A DNA stretch of 64,000 bases from CAVYXK01 sp963708245 (GTDB lineage Bacteria > Pseudomonadota > Alphaproteobacteria > Acetobacterales > Acetobacteraceae): the NCBI GenBank assembly GCA_963708245.1, contig OY970201.1, positions 558,001-622,000 of the forward strand. The letters run 5' to 3'. A program made the translations under genes and the position numbers. Positions 6,610-15,664 of this stretch are shown here, in pieces (positions within the stretch are counted from its first letter, which is position 1; every line of letters starts with the position of its first letter). Below the pieces are notes generated by a model, which saw only the letters and a program-made list of their open reading frames with translations, was not told where the DNA came from and did no database searches.

Positions 6610-8721
6610 CTAGTGCGCCAGCCATCCGGAGACGATGGCAAGCCACAACAGCGCGACGATGTTGGTGATCTTGATCATCGGGTTCACCGCTGGGCCGGCC
6701 GTGTCCTTGTACGGGTCACCCACCGTATCGCCGGTCACCGCCGCCTTGTGCGGCTCTGAGCCTTTGCCGCCGTAGTGGCCCTCCTCGATGTATTTCTTCG
6801 CATTGTCCCACGCCCCACCGCCCGACGTCATGGAGATCGCGACGAACAGCCCGGTGACGATGGTGCCCAGCAGCATCGCGCCCAGCGCGCTGAATGCCGC
6901 CACCAGGCCGCCAATGCCCCAGACCACCAGCCACAGCACCACCGGCGCCAGCACCGGCAGAAGCGACGGCACGATCATCTCCTTGATCGCCGCCCGCGTG
7001 AGCAGATCGACTGCGCGGCCGTATTGTGGCTTGCCCGTCCCCTCCATGATGCCGGGGATTTCGCGGAATTGTCGGCGTACTTCCAAGACGACCGCGCCGG
7101 CGGCGCGACCGACCGCGGTCATGCCGAGCGAGCAGAACAGGTACGGCATCAACCCGCCGATGAACAGCCCGATGACGACATACGGGTCTTCGAGCTGGAA
7201 CGGCACGGTCAAGTTCGGGAAATAGTACTTCAGGTCCTGCGTATAGGCCGCGAACAACACCAGCGAGGCGAGCCCGGCGGAGCCGATCGCATACCCCTTA
7301 GTCACCGCCTTGGTCGTGTTCCCGACCGCATCCAGAGCGTCGGTGGTCACCCGCACTTCGCGTGGCAGGTCCGCCATCTCGGCGATGCCGCCGGCGTTGT
7401 CGGTCACCGGGCCATACGCATCCAGCGCGACGATCATGCCGGCCAGGGCCAGCATTGTGGTGGCGGCAATCGCGATGCCGAACAGCCCGGCCATCAGATA
7501 CGACAGGATGATCGCGATCGCGATCGCGATGACCGGCAACGCGGTCGCCTCCATCGAGACTGCCAGACCTTGAATCACATTCGTCCCATGCCCGGTGGTG
7601 GAGGCCAGAGCGATGCTGCGCACCGGCCGATACGCGGTCGAAGTATAGTATTCGGTAATATAGACGATCGCCCCGGTCAGTACCAGCCCGATGATCGCGC
7701 AGACGAACAGGTCGAAGCCGGTCAGCGTCTGGCCACCCGCCAACGGTAAGGGGGTGGTGAACCCGATGAACCAGGCGATGATGATGGCGATCCCGATGAC
7801 CGACAGCGCTCCAGTCACCAGCAGCCCCTTGTAGAGCGCCTTCATGATGCCGTTGTCCGGCCCGAGCCGCACGAAATACGTGCCGACAATCGAGGTGAGG
7901 ATACAGATCGCGCCGATGCCGAGGGGCAGCATCAGGACGGCATCGCGCACCGCGCCGGTGAAGAAGATCGCGGCCAGCAGCATGGTGGCGACGATCGTCA
8001 CCACGTAGGTCTCGAACAGGTCGGCCGCCATGCCGGCGCAGTCGCCGACATTGTCGCCCACGTTGTCGGCGATCACGGCGGGGTTGCGCGGATCATCCTC
8101 GGGGATGCCGGCCTCCACCTTGCCCACAAGGTCGGCGCCGACATCCGCCCCTTTGGTGAAGATGCCGCCGCCGAGACGGGCGAAGATCGAAATCAATGAA
8201 CCGCCGAAGCCCAGCGCCACCATCGCTTCCAGCACGCGCCGCAGCTCCTCGTCGCTGATCGTAGCGCTGTAGCCGCTGCGCAGGATCAGGTAGTAGATCG
8301 AGACGCCGAGCAGCCCGAGCCCGACCACTAGCAGCCCGGTGACCGCGCCGGCCTTGAAGGCGATACCGAGGCCGGCTGCGAGGCCTGTCCGCGCGGCCTG
8401 CGCGGTGCGCACGTTGGAGCGAACCGAGACATTCATCCCGATGTAGCCGGCGCAGCCCGACAGCACGGCGCCGATCAGGAATCCGATCGCCACGTGATAG
8501 CCTAGGGTAAAGCCGAGAAAGATGGCGACCACCACGCCCACTATGGCGATGGTTGCGTACTGCCGGTTGAGATACGCGCGCGCGCCTTCCTGCACCGCCG
8601 CCGAGATTTCCTGCATGCGCGCGGTGCCCGCGTCGGCGGCCAGCACTTCCCGGCTGGTCACCAAGCCATAGGCCAGTGCCAACACACCGCACAGGATAAT
8701 GATCACGAAAGCGAATGCCAT
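6610..8721 (-). CDS. hppA: Membrane-bound H+-translocating pyrophosphatase, K+-independent type
   Basis: A 703-residue integral membrane PPase that couples PPi hydrolysis to proton export, with about 16 membrane segments. The start at MAFAFVIIILCGVLALAYG is preceded by AAGGAAA at 8 bases; a frame-extending ATG 21 codons upstream adds a polar tail unlike the family. The substrate-binding block GADVGADLVGKVEAGIPEDD continues into ADNVGDNVGDCAG (residues 191-230). At the K+-sensitivity determinant it reads GNTTKAVTKGYAIG with Lys471 and Thr474; Lys and Thr at these sites mark the K+-independent subclass (established for this family). The C-terminal GGAWDNAKKYIEEG and VGDPYKDTAGPA(V)NP motifs are intact. 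ppa lies 24 bases downstream. Confidence 0.97.
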   Translation of the reverse strand: MAFAFVIIILCGVLALAYGLVTSREVLAADAGTARMQEISAAVQEGARAYLNRQYATIAIVGVVVAIFLGFTLGYHVAIGFLIGAVLSGCAGYIGMNVSVRSNVRTAQAARTGLAAGLGIAFKAGAVTGLLVVGLGLLGVSIYYLILRSGYSATISDEELRRVLEAMVALGFGGSLISIFARLGGGIFTKGADVGADLVGKVEAGIPEDDPRNPAVIADNVGDNVGDCAGMAADLFETYVVTIVATMLLAAIFFTGAVRDAVLMLPLGIGAICILTSIVGTYFVRLGPDNGIMKALYKGLLVTGALSVIGIAIIIAWFIGFTTPLPLAGGQTLTGFDLFVCAIIGLVLTGAIVYITEYYTSTAYRPVRSIALASTTGHGTNVIQGLAVSMEATALPVIAIAIAIILSYLMAGLFGIAIAATTMLALAGMIVALDAYGPVTDNAGGIAEMADLPREVRVTTDALDAVGNTTKAVTKGYAIGSAGLASLVLFAAYTQDLKYYFPNLTVPFQLEDPYVVIGLFIGGLMPYLFCSLGMTAVGRAAGAVVLEVRRQFREIPGIMEGTGKPQYGRAVDLLTRAAIKEMIVPSLLPVLAPVVLWLVVWGIGGLVAAFSALGAMLLGTIVTGLFVAISMTSGGGAWDNAKKYIEEGHYGGKGSEPHKAAVTGDTVGDPYKDTAGPAVNPMIKITNIVALLWLAIVSGWLAH

Positions 8722-8906
8722 CCGCAGCGTTTCCTTGGCCGGGTACAGCCGAATCCCGGCCCGAATCGAGCCCGGAACCGGCACGGGTGATGAAGGTCGG
8801 CGCGGTATGCCAGAATGAGGTCAGGCAGGCAAATCCCACGCCGGCCCAGGCACTTAGCCTATGGGCTTGCACCGGCGGCGGGGCTGGGGCCACATCGCTC
8901 GCGCGT

Positions 8907-8980
8907 GCGCCTGTAGCTCAATTGGCCAGAGCGGGCCGCTCATAACGGCTTGGTTGCAGGTTCGAGTCCTGCCGGGCGCA
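8907..8980 (+). tRNA. tRNA with CAU anticodon (tRNA-Ile2 more likely than elongator tRNA-Met)
   Basis: A complete cloverleaf. The acceptor stem GCGCCTG pairs with CGGGCGC (one T-G wobble), the D stem is GCTC/GAGC with loop AATTGGCCA, and the anticodon stem GGCCG/CGGCT closes loop CTCATAA with anticodon CAT at the expected positions. The T stem is GCAGG/CCTGC with loop TTCGAGT. The discriminator is A at 8980, followed by CCG, so the CCA end is not fully encoded. A CAU anticodon fits elongator Met, initiator Met or lysidine-modified Ile2. The acceptor starts with a G1-C72 pair, which argues against the initiator; the T-arm and variable-loop style resemble rhizobial-type Ile2 genes from memory. 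Confidence 0.9.
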
Positions 8981-9008
8981 CCGCGCGGCTTGCAGCGGCC
9001 GAACACGG

Positions 9009-9707
9009 CTACCTTGCCGCGAACTGAGTCCTGCCGAACAGATTCTCCCTCTCCGCATCGCTGATCTGGCCACGGCGCTGGTTCTCGGCCAGCACCGCGA
9101 CGCCACGCTGCACCGCCGGGCGCGAGGCAATCGCATCGTGCCAGCGCTTGACGTTGGGATAGTCGTTGAGGTCGATGCCGCGGCGATCCGGGTTGCGAAT
9201 CCAAGGGAACGTGCAGATATCCGCCATGCTATATTCCTGCCCGGCCAGATACGGTGCCTCGGACAGTCGCTTCTCCAGCACCCGGTGCAGCCGTTTCACC
9301 TCATTGGTGTAGCGCTCGATCGCGTACGGAAGCTTCTCAACCGCATAACTCGCGAAGTGGTTGTATTGCCCGAACATCGGGCCCACGCCGCCCATTTGAA
9401 ACATCATCCATTGCAGGCACGTGTAACGCCCCACCGGGTCCGAGGGAACCAGCCTGCCGCCGGTCTTCTCCGACAGGTAGATCAAGATCGCGCCCAACTC
9501 GAACAGTTTCAGCGGATTGCCACCGGGACCGTCGGGATCGACGATTGCCGGGATCCGATGGTTAGGCGTCATCGCTAGGAATTCCTAGGAGAACTGCTCG
9601 CCCGCGCCAATATTGACCGGCACCACCTTGTAGGGAATTCCAAGCTCCTCCAACGCGATATGCACCTTGTGGCCGTTCGGCGTGGGCCAGGTCCAAACCT
9701 CGATCAT
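9009..9707 (-). pseudogene. Glutathione S-transferase interrupted by an in-frame TAG
   Basis: A cytosolic GST of the YfcG/YghU (nu-like) group. The first 40 codons (MIEVWTWPTPNGHKVHIALE...) carry the N-terminal thioredoxin fold with the TPNG(H/R)K active-site motif and a ribosome-binding site GGGGAG 6 bases before the ATG at 9707. A TAG at 9585-9587 then stops the frame, yet the same frame continues without a shift into EFLAMTPNHRIPAIVDPDG and the whole helical C-terminal domain (MADICTFPWIRNPDRRGIDL). Homologues have an ordinary residue (commonly Pro) at the TAG position, and a C-to-T change of CAG would also explain it. The TAG lies inside a perfect 14-bp palindrome (9575-9588). Most likely a recent nonsense mutation; an assembly error or readthrough cannot be excluded. 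Confidence 0.85.
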
Positions 9708-9813
9708 CCGCATCTCCCCATACTGGCGAATGCCGCGCATGTGGGGTGGCCAGGCGCTCGGCGCCACACGAACAAGGGCGTATCATGGAACGGTACGCTG
9801 GAAGGAGGTGGCG

Positions 9814-10878
9814 ATGGCCGAACCATGGAACCGCTACGATCGGACTGCGGTGCGCCGCCATGGCCGGCCCGGACGCGAAGTCCGGCCGCGCGGCGTCACC
9901 ATCGACATGCACGCGCACATGCTGGTGGCGGAGGCGGAGGCCTTTGTCCGGCCGCATCTGCCGGCCGACCCGCGCACCCAGTTCTACACTGAAGAGACCC
10001 GCTTTCTAACCCGCAAGCAAGACGCGGACCGACGGCAGAACCTCGTTGATCTCGATCTGCAACTCGCTGCTATGGATTCAATGGGCATCGACATCCAGGT
10101 TGTTTCGCCGGCACCGGGTCAATGCACCTACACGGTACCGCCGGAGATCGGCATCGAGGCCGCACGTTTGGTTAATAACGGCGTTGCCGCCTGTGTCGCT
10201 CGCCGGCCGGATCGGCTGGCCGCCGTGGGCACGGTGCCGCTGCAGGCCGGCGGCGCCGCGGCAGCCGAAGAACTGCACCGCTGCATAAGCGAGCTCAGCT
10301 TCAAGGGCGTGCAGATCCTAACGCATGTCGGCGAGATGGAAATTTCCGATCCGACTCTGGCCGACTTCTGGGCCGAGGCGGAGACGCTCGGTGCGGTGGT
10401 CATGATCCATCCAGCTGGCTTCACCGAGGCACGCCGGTTCGGCCGTTTTTATTTCAACAATGTCATCGGCAATCCGTTCGACACCACGATGGCGTTGCAT
10501 TACCTGATCTTCGATGGCGTACTCGAGCGCCATCCGGCGCTGAAGCTGATCGCGGTGCATGGCGGTGGCTACTTGCCCGGCTATTCTGGCCGCATTGACC
10601 ACGCCTGGGGGGCGCGCAGCGACAGCCACGGCGATCTGCCGCATCCGCCGACCACCTATCTCAAGCGCATCTACGTCGACACCATCGTCTTCACGCCGCA
10701 CCAGCTTGAAGGACTGGTCAAGCTGTTCGGCGCCGGACAGGTGTTGATGGGCACCGACTATCCCTACGACATGGGCGAGTATGACCCTATCGGACATCTC
10801 GCCGCAATACCGTCGCTGGATGCCGTCACGACCGCCATGATCGCCGGCGGCAACGCGAAGCTGCTGTTCGGTTTATAG
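9814..10878 (+). CDS. Metal-dependent amidohydrolase, ACMSD-like (amidohydrolase 2 family)
   Basis: A 354-residue TIM-barrel enzyme of the aminocarboxymuconate-semialdehyde decarboxylase family, which performs metal-assisted decarboxylation or hydration of carboxylated substrates. The ATG has GGAGG 4 bases upstream. Metal ligands visible are DMHAHM (His-x-His, residues about 31-36), MIHPAGF (His), VHGGGYLPG (His) and MGTDYPYDMG (Asp near residue 310). IVSPAPG-type strand VVSPAPGQCTY and the FYFNNVIGNPFDT loop are also family features. It converges on the AcnX/CoA-transferase operon with only 3 bases between the stop codons, and diverges from the broken GST gene. Decarboxylase versus hydrolase activity, and the substrate, cannot be decided from sequence. 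Confidence 0.85.
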   Translation: MAEPWNRYDRTAVRRHGRPGREVRPRGVTIDMHAHMLVAEAEAFVRPHLPADPRTQFYTEETRFLTRKQDADRRQNLVDLDLQLAAMDSMGIDIQVVSPAPGQCTYTVPPEIGIEAARLVNNGVAACVARRPDRLAAVGTVPLQAGGAAAAEELHRCISELSFKGVQILTHVGEMEISDPTLADFWAEAETLGAVVMIHPAGFTEARRFGRFYFNNVIGNPFDTTMALHYLIFDGVLERHPALKLIAVHGGGYLPGYSGRIDHAWGARSDSHGDLPHPPTTYLKRIYVDTIVFTPHQLEGLVKLFGAGQVLMGTDYPYDMGEYDPIGHLAAIPSLDAVTTAMIAGGNAKLLFGL

Positions 10879-10881
10879 CAG

Positions 10882-12078
10882 CTACGACGTCGAAGCGGCC
10901 ACGCCAACAACTCTGCGCGCAACGAGATCAGCAATCTCGTTCTCGGTAAAGCCGTGCGCGCGCAAGATCGTGGCGCTGTGCTGGCCGAGACCGGGCGCGA
11001 CCGCGCGCACATCGCCGGAAGCGAACGATGGAATCCCGACCAAGTTGGGCAGTGGCATGGTCTGCGGCACCGCGGGATGATCCACCCAGGCGATCGCACC
11101 GCTGGCAGCGGTGTGCGGATGGACAAGGAAGTCAGCGTACGTGTTCAGTCGCTCGTGCATCACCTTGTGCGCGGCGAATCGCTCCGACCACTGCGCCACG
11201 GATTCCCCAGCGAAGACCGGACGCAGCAACGCACGCATTGCATCGGCATTCTCGACCCGTCCCTCGGTAGATGCAAAGCGCGGATCGTCCGCAAGCTGCG
11301 CCAGCCCCATGGCATCGCAGAATGCCACCCATTCATGCTGGCGGGGAACCGTGACCGAGATCCAACCATCCGAAGCCTGATATACGCCGCTGGGTCCGGC
11401 CGGCGGACGCAGCGCCCCAGCTTCCAGATGGTGCTGCATGATCCGCACCACCTGCAGCCCGGCGGCGGCCTGCATCAGGCTGGCGTCGATCAGCCGGCCA
11501 TGGGGTGCATCGCGCCTCGCATACAGCGCCGCGGCAAGCGCCGAAAATGCATAGAGCGCGGTCGTCATGTCGATGGCAATGATCGGGATGCGGTGCGGTA
11601 CCCCGTCTTCTCCTACATTTTCCGCGATCAGCCCGGTGAACGCCTGCAACACCGGGTCCATCGCCGGCCGCTCGGCCAGCGGCCCGGTCGGTCCGAAGCC
11701 AGACACCGAGACATAGATCAGGCGCGGCTCGCGCTCGGCAACGCTCGCATACCCGAAGCCCAGACGCTCGATCACGCCGGGGCGAAAGCCCTGCAGGAAC
11801 ACGTCGGCTCCGGCGATCAGGCGCCAGAGCACGGCGCGTCCTTTGTCGGATTTGAGATCGAGCGCGATGCTACGCTTGCCGAGATTGACCGGAATCGAAT
11901 ACGCGGTCTGATCGCCGTATTTCACACCCAGGCCGCGACTCCAATCGCCGCCTTCCGGCGGTTCCACCTTGATCACGTCCGCCCCGTACTGGGCCAGGAG
12001 CATGGCGCAATGGGGACCCGCCACGCCCTGGCTGAGGTCGATGACTTTTAGCTCCGCATAGGGTCGTTCGTAACTCAT
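10882..12078 (-). CDS. Class III CoA-transferase (CaiB/BaiF family)
   Basis: A 398-residue family III CoA-transferase, which moves CoA between carboxylic acids through an aspartyl-CoA thioester. It opens with LKVIDLSQGVAGPHCAMLLA and ADVIKVEPPEGGDWSR, contains the SVSGFGPTGPLA turn, and has AMDPVLQAF, whose Asp aligns with the catalytic Asp of formyl-CoA transferase (about residue 139). The C-terminal half with VPRQHEWVAFCDAMG is complete and of normal length. The ATG overlaps the stop of the upstream AcnX small-subunit gene as ATGA, so the three genes 13753-10882 form a translationally coupled operon. This suggests the AcnX product, or its precursor, is a CoA-activated hydroxy acid (inference). 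Confidence 0.92.
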   Translation of the reverse strand: MSYERPYAELKVIDLSQGVAGPHCAMLLAQYGADVIKVEPPEGGDWSRGLGVKYGDQTAYSIPVNLGKRSIALDLKSDKGRAVLWRLIAGADVFLQGFRPGVIERLGFGYASVAEREPRLIYVSVSGFGPTGPLAERPAMDPVLQAFTGLIAENVGEDGVPHRIPIIAIDMTTALYAFSALAAALYARRDAPHGRLIDASLMQAAAGLQVVRIMQHHLEAGALRPPAGPSGVYQASDGWISVTVPRQHEWVAFCDAMGLAQLADDPRFASTEGRVENADAMRALLRPVFAGESVAQWSERFAAHKVMHERLNTYADFLVHPHTAASGAIAWVDHPAVPQTMPLPNLVGIPSFASGDVRAVAPGLGQHSATILRAHGFTENEIADLVARRVVGVAASTS

Positions 12079-12512
12079 TCGGTTGCGTCCGTTGCTGCGG
12101 GGGCGGAGAGCACGCGCAGGACCGGCGGATCGCCGGTGGGATCGACCTCGACCAGGGCCCCATTGGGTACTGCCGCGGTGATATCCTGTTCGAAGCCCGA
12201 GATCATCGTGAAGTCCGCCAGCGCCGCGCCCTGCACCATGATCGGATTGACCCGGTTCAGCACCAGCGCGGCCGGCGCCATCCTGCGCGCGGCCATCTCA
12301 TGCAGCATCCAGGCCGTGGCTACGCCGCCTTTCGCCGCATCCAGCACCAGCACGCGGCCGACATAGCTGCGTCCCGCCAGCTTGTGCTCCGGCCGGGAAA
12401 ACACCCCGCGCGTGCGATCCAGGTCATAGCGCGCAGAGAATCCGTCCTTTGCAACCAGCGCACAGCCGCGCACGCAAACACCCATGCCTGCCTTTGCCGG
12501 ATAAACCGTCAC
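12075..12512 (-). CDS. Aconitase X small (swivelling-domain, DUF126) subunit
   Basis: A 145-residue DUF126 protein, the swivel-domain partner of aconitase X. I place the start at the GTG at 12512 because it overlaps the stop of the large-subunit gene as GTGA and gives VTVYPAKAGMGVCVRGCALV, a usual N-terminus; the frame is open further upstream only because it runs antisense-free through the large-subunit gene. Conserved stretches are LDRTRGVFSRPEHKLAGRSYVGRVLVLD, GGVATAW, APAALVLNRVNPIMVQGA and the DFTMISGFEQDI segment. Large and small subunits together form the Fe-S hydro-lyase. Its stop overlaps the CoA-transferase start (ATGA). Confidence 0.88.
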   Translation of the reverse strand: MTVYPAKAGMGVCVRGCALVAKDGFSARYDLDRTRGVFSRPEHKLAGRSYVGRVLVLDAAKGGVATAWMLHEMAARRMAPAALVLNRVNPIMVQGAALADFTMISGFEQDITAAVPNGALVEVDPTGDPPVLRVLSAPAATDATE

Positions 12513-13753
12513 GACGCGATCCGCCCCCCACCGCAGGCTGCATCGACGCAATGCTCCATCGACAGCAGCACTGGGCGGTAACCATAGCCACCGAGGATAT
12601 TGACCAGCTTGGCCGAATTGGTAGCCAGCCGCCGCCAGCCATTCGCCTCCGCCATCTCGCGTGCGTAGCTCTGGTAGAAGCACATGCCGGCCAGAACCAT
12701 TCCGCCGGCCGCCTCGATGCGCGCGGTCAGCCCGAGCCGGTCGGCATCCGGCTTCACCTGCGGACTGGTCACGACCAGCAGCGGCACTGTCGCACGGTGC
12801 CCGTGGAGCAGTCCGGCAACAGTCTGCATCTCAATCAGGCTAAGCTGTGGCGCGGCAAAAACCACCACATCGACCGCGTCGATGTCGCCTATCTGATTTT
12901 TCTGGAACGCACGCAGGTCCGCCTGTCCGATCCTGGCGCAGACCGGCATCGTTGCCGGCACAACATCTTCGCGACGAGCCGCCTCGGGCGTGATCCCGAT
13001 CATATGGAACAACGCGACCGAGCCATAGCTCGCCAACGCCGCACCGAAATGCTTCAGCTCATCGGAACTCGGCACACGGTCGGTGCCCACCAGCGCCGGC
13101 ACCTGCCAGTAATCGCCGGCAAGGCGCCCTATGATCGCACCAAGCGTGCCCCATTCGTGCAGCGCACGCGGCGTTTGCGCGACTTCAACCACCAGCGTCG
13201 CGCGACGATGCTCGCCGAGATGATAGCCGTAACGCGGCGTGCGGCCAGTCAGACCGGCGGCCAACGCCGACGGTCCGCCCTCGAAATTCGATCGCGCCCC
13301 AAGCACGCTGTTGCAATAGATCGCCACGCCGGTGTCGCCGAACGCCATGTGCTCGCCTCGCACCGCGGGCATGATGGTCTGGTAGTTGATGCAGGTGTCC
13401 GTCATCAGCACACCGAACAATTCGAACGCGGCGATCGCCCGCCGTTCCAGCTCCACCATCCAAGGCTGCTGCTTCAGCCGGGCCGCGGCGGCGAAATCGG
13501 TGCCGCGTGGGTCGGTGGTCGTGGGAATGCGGACACGCCGCTCCGCCTCCGGCAAGGTGGCCAGACGTTCCAGCCACTCGACACCGGCTGATCCGAGTGA
13601 TTCCGTATCAGCCATGATGTGGGCCTGCGACACCGGCACCAAATCGGCCGCGCCGAGATAGGTCCCGACGCGCATCTGGTGCTCGATCGCCCATTGCCGC
13701 GCCTTGCCGCCTGTACCGGCGAGCCAGGCACGCTCCTCCTGCCCAAGGCGCAT
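12509..13753 (-). CDS. Aconitase X large catalytic subunit (DUF521)
   Basis: A 414-residue AcnX catalytic subunit. Known members of the split bacterial type are cis-3-hydroxy-L-proline dehydratases; archaeal ones act on phosphomevalonate. Candidate cluster or active-site cysteines are in MTDTCINYQTIMP (about residue 120), GMCFYQSYAREM (about 355) and HCVDAACGGGRIAS at the C-terminus. The nucleotide-free hydro-lyase core shows GEHMAFGDTGVAIYCNSVLGARSNFEGGP. Hydroxyproline-type operons normally carry a racemase, an imino-acid reductase or a transporter, none of which is seen; instead a CoA-transferase follows. The substrate is therefore open. The ATG at 13753 has no clear ribosome-binding site. 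Confidence 0.88.
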   Translation of the reverse strand: MRLGQEERAWLAGTGGKARQWAIEHQMRVGTYLGAADLVPVSQAHIMADTESLGSAGVEWLERLATLPEAERRVRIPTTTDPRGTDFAAAARLKQQPWMVELERRAIAAFELFGVLMTDTCINYQTIMPAVRGEHMAFGDTGVAIYCNSVLGARSNFEGGPSALAAGLTGRTPRYGYHLGEHRRATLVVEVAQTPRALHEWGTLGAIIGRLAGDYWQVPALVGTDRVPSSDELKHFGAALASYGSVALFHMIGITPEAARREDVVPATMPVCARIGQADLRAFQKNQIGDIDAVDVVVFAAPQLSLIEMQTVAGLLHGHRATVPLLVVTSPQVKPDADRLGLTARIEAAGGMVLAGMCFYQSYAREMAEANGWRRLATNSAKLVNILGGYGYRPVLLSMEHCVDAACGGGRIAS

Positions 13754-13925
13754 GCCGGGAATGATGGCGAACAGGGCGCCCTGATGTCAAAACCGGCCGC
13801 CGGTGTCGCCGCGGCATCGACGCTCGTCATAATTCATTCACACGAGCATCGAGCGGTTTGCCATAACTGCAGACCCTGTGTAATCGAGCCCCAACCCCCG
13901 GTGCTTTAAACCCTCAGGGATTGCC

Positions 13926-15641
13926 ATGACCCGACGCGAAATCCTGCTCTCCACTGCCCTCGGCGCAGCCGTCCTGGCTGCTTCCGCTTGGCAGCCCCAT
14001 TCCGCCGCAGCCGCGACCGCCGGAGCGATCGCCCCGGCCAGCCCGAGCAGCCCAGGCCCGCAGGATGCGGCGCCGACAGCCACACCCATCAAGCACTTGG
14101 TGATCATCTTCAACGAAAACGTCTCGTTCGACCACTACTTCGCCACCTACCCCTCCGCCACCAACCCGCCCGGTGAGCCCGCCTTCACCGCCGCCCCCGG
14201 GACGCCCCAGGTCGACAATCTCGTCACCGCCAATCTGCTGACCAACAACCCCAACTTCACCAACCCTGCGAACGGCGCCGACGCAGCGGAACCGTTCCGC
14301 CTCGACCGCACGCAGGCCAACACCGCCGATCAGAACCACGCCTACACCGCGGAACAGCAGGCGTATAACGGCGGCAAGGCCGATCTGTTCCCGAAATACA
14401 CCGGCAAGGGCACGCCCGGCGGCGTGGGCGCCTTCGGCACCAAGGGGCAGGTGATGGGCTATTTCGACGGCAACACCGTCGGCGCCATGTGGCAATACGC
14501 TCAGCACTTCGCGATGAGCGACAACGCCTACACCGACACCTATGGTCCGTCCACGCCAGGTGCGCTCGAGCTTATAGCCGGCCAGACCAACGGCATGCAG
14601 ATCGTCGCGACCACCAAGAAGCCATCCACCGTCACCGCTGTTTCGTACTATATCAGCGATGGCCAGGAGGGGTGGACCATGATCAACGATGTCGATCCCG
14701 GTTACGACGCCTGCTCGGTCCCGAACGACCAGGCGATGATGCAGGGCAGGAACATCGGCGACTTGCTTAACGCCGCCGGCATCACTTGGGGCGGCTTCAT
14801 GGGCGGCTTCAACCTGGGGATCACGAACACGAACGGCACCTACGGCTGCGGCCGCAGCACCTATTCACAGGTGATCGGCGCTAAGGTCGTCGATTATATC
14901 CCGCACCACAACTGGTTCCAATATTATCAATCGACCGCCAACCCGACCCATGCCCGCCCGAGCTCGCTCCAAACCATCGGCTACAGCTTCGAGCCTGACG
15001 GCAAGACGCCTGATCCGGCCAACCACGAATACGGCCTGCAGGATTTCTACAACGCGGTGAAGGCGGGCAATTTCCCGGCAGTGTCCTACATCAAGTTGCC
15101 CGCCTATCAGGACGGACATGCCGGCTATTCCGATCCGCTGGACGAGCAGACGGGCACCACCGTGCTGATCAATTTCCTCGAGCAGCAGCCGGATTGGAAC
15201 AGCACCGCCGTGATCATCACCTGGGATGACTCCGACGGTTGGTACGACCATCGCTTCGCCGCGACCACCAGCCCATCCTTCGACCCGCAAGCCGATCAGC
15301 TCGACGGCCCCGGCAAATGCGGCAACGGCAATCCGCCGGCGGGTGTGAACGGCAAGCCGGTCAACGGTCGCTGCGGTCCCGGCACACGCATCCCGTTCCT
15401 GGTGGTCTCCCCTTGGGTAAAGGCAAATGTCGTCAGCCACGATGAAATCTCCCAGACCTCGGTAGTGCGCTTCATCGAGGACAACTGGCTGCACGGCCAG
15501 CGCCTGGACGACGGCTCCTTCGACGCAACCGCTGGGTCGATCATGAGCTTGTTCGACTTCACGTCGGGCGGTCACAATCCGCCGCTCTATCTCGATCCGA
15601 CCACTGGAACTCCGGTCACGAGTCCAACTGTATCCAACTGA
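13926..15641 (+). CDS. Secreted phosphoesterase, phospholipase C / acid phosphatase A family
   Basis: A 571-residue phosphoesterase (PF04185, alkaline-phosphatase superfamily) related to phospholipase C and AcpA. The N-terminus MTRREILLSTALGAAVLAAS is a signal sequence with twin arginines, so Tat export is likely, with cleavage near SAAAA about residue 30. The nucleophile and metal site IIFNENVSFDHYFATYP (residues about 58-74) matches the family motif ENxSFDHYFG, with Val replacing the usual Arg/Ser after Asn. Further ligands lie in PGALELIAGQTNG, DDSDGWYDH (about 435) and DEISQTSVVRFIEDNW. It precedes a periplasmic di-haem peroxidase by 23 bases in the same direction. A role in phosphate scavenging from phospholipids is inferred. 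Confidence 0.9.
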   Translation: MTRREILLSTALGAAVLAASAWQPHSAAAATAGAIAPASPSSPGPQDAAPTATPIKHLVIIFNENVSFDHYFATYPSATNPPGEPAFTAAPGTPQVDNLVTANLLTNNPNFTNPANGADAAEPFRLDRTQANTADQNHAYTAEQQAYNGGKADLFPKYTGKGTPGGVGAFGTKGQVMGYFDGNTVGAMWQYAQHFAMSDNAYTDTYGPSTPGALELIAGQTNGMQIVATTKKPSTVTAVSYYISDGQEGWTMINDVDPGYDACSVPNDQAMMQGRNIGDLLNAAGITWGGFMGGFNLGITNTNGTYGCGRSTYSQVIGAKVVDYIPHHNWFQYYQSTANPTHARPSSLQTIGYSFEPDGKTPDPANHEYGLQDFYNAVKAGNFPAVSYIKLPAYQDGHAGYSDPLDEQTGTTVLINFLEQQPDWNSTAVIITWDDSDGWYDHRFAATTSPSFDPQADQLDGPGKCGNGNPPAGVNGKPVNGRCGPGTRIPFLVVSPWVKANVVSHDEISQTSVVRFIEDNWLHGQRLDDGSFDATAGSIMSLFDFTSGGHNPPLYLDPTTGTPVTSPTVSN

Positions 15642-15664
15642 CAAGTCGTCGGGACACGTGACGC

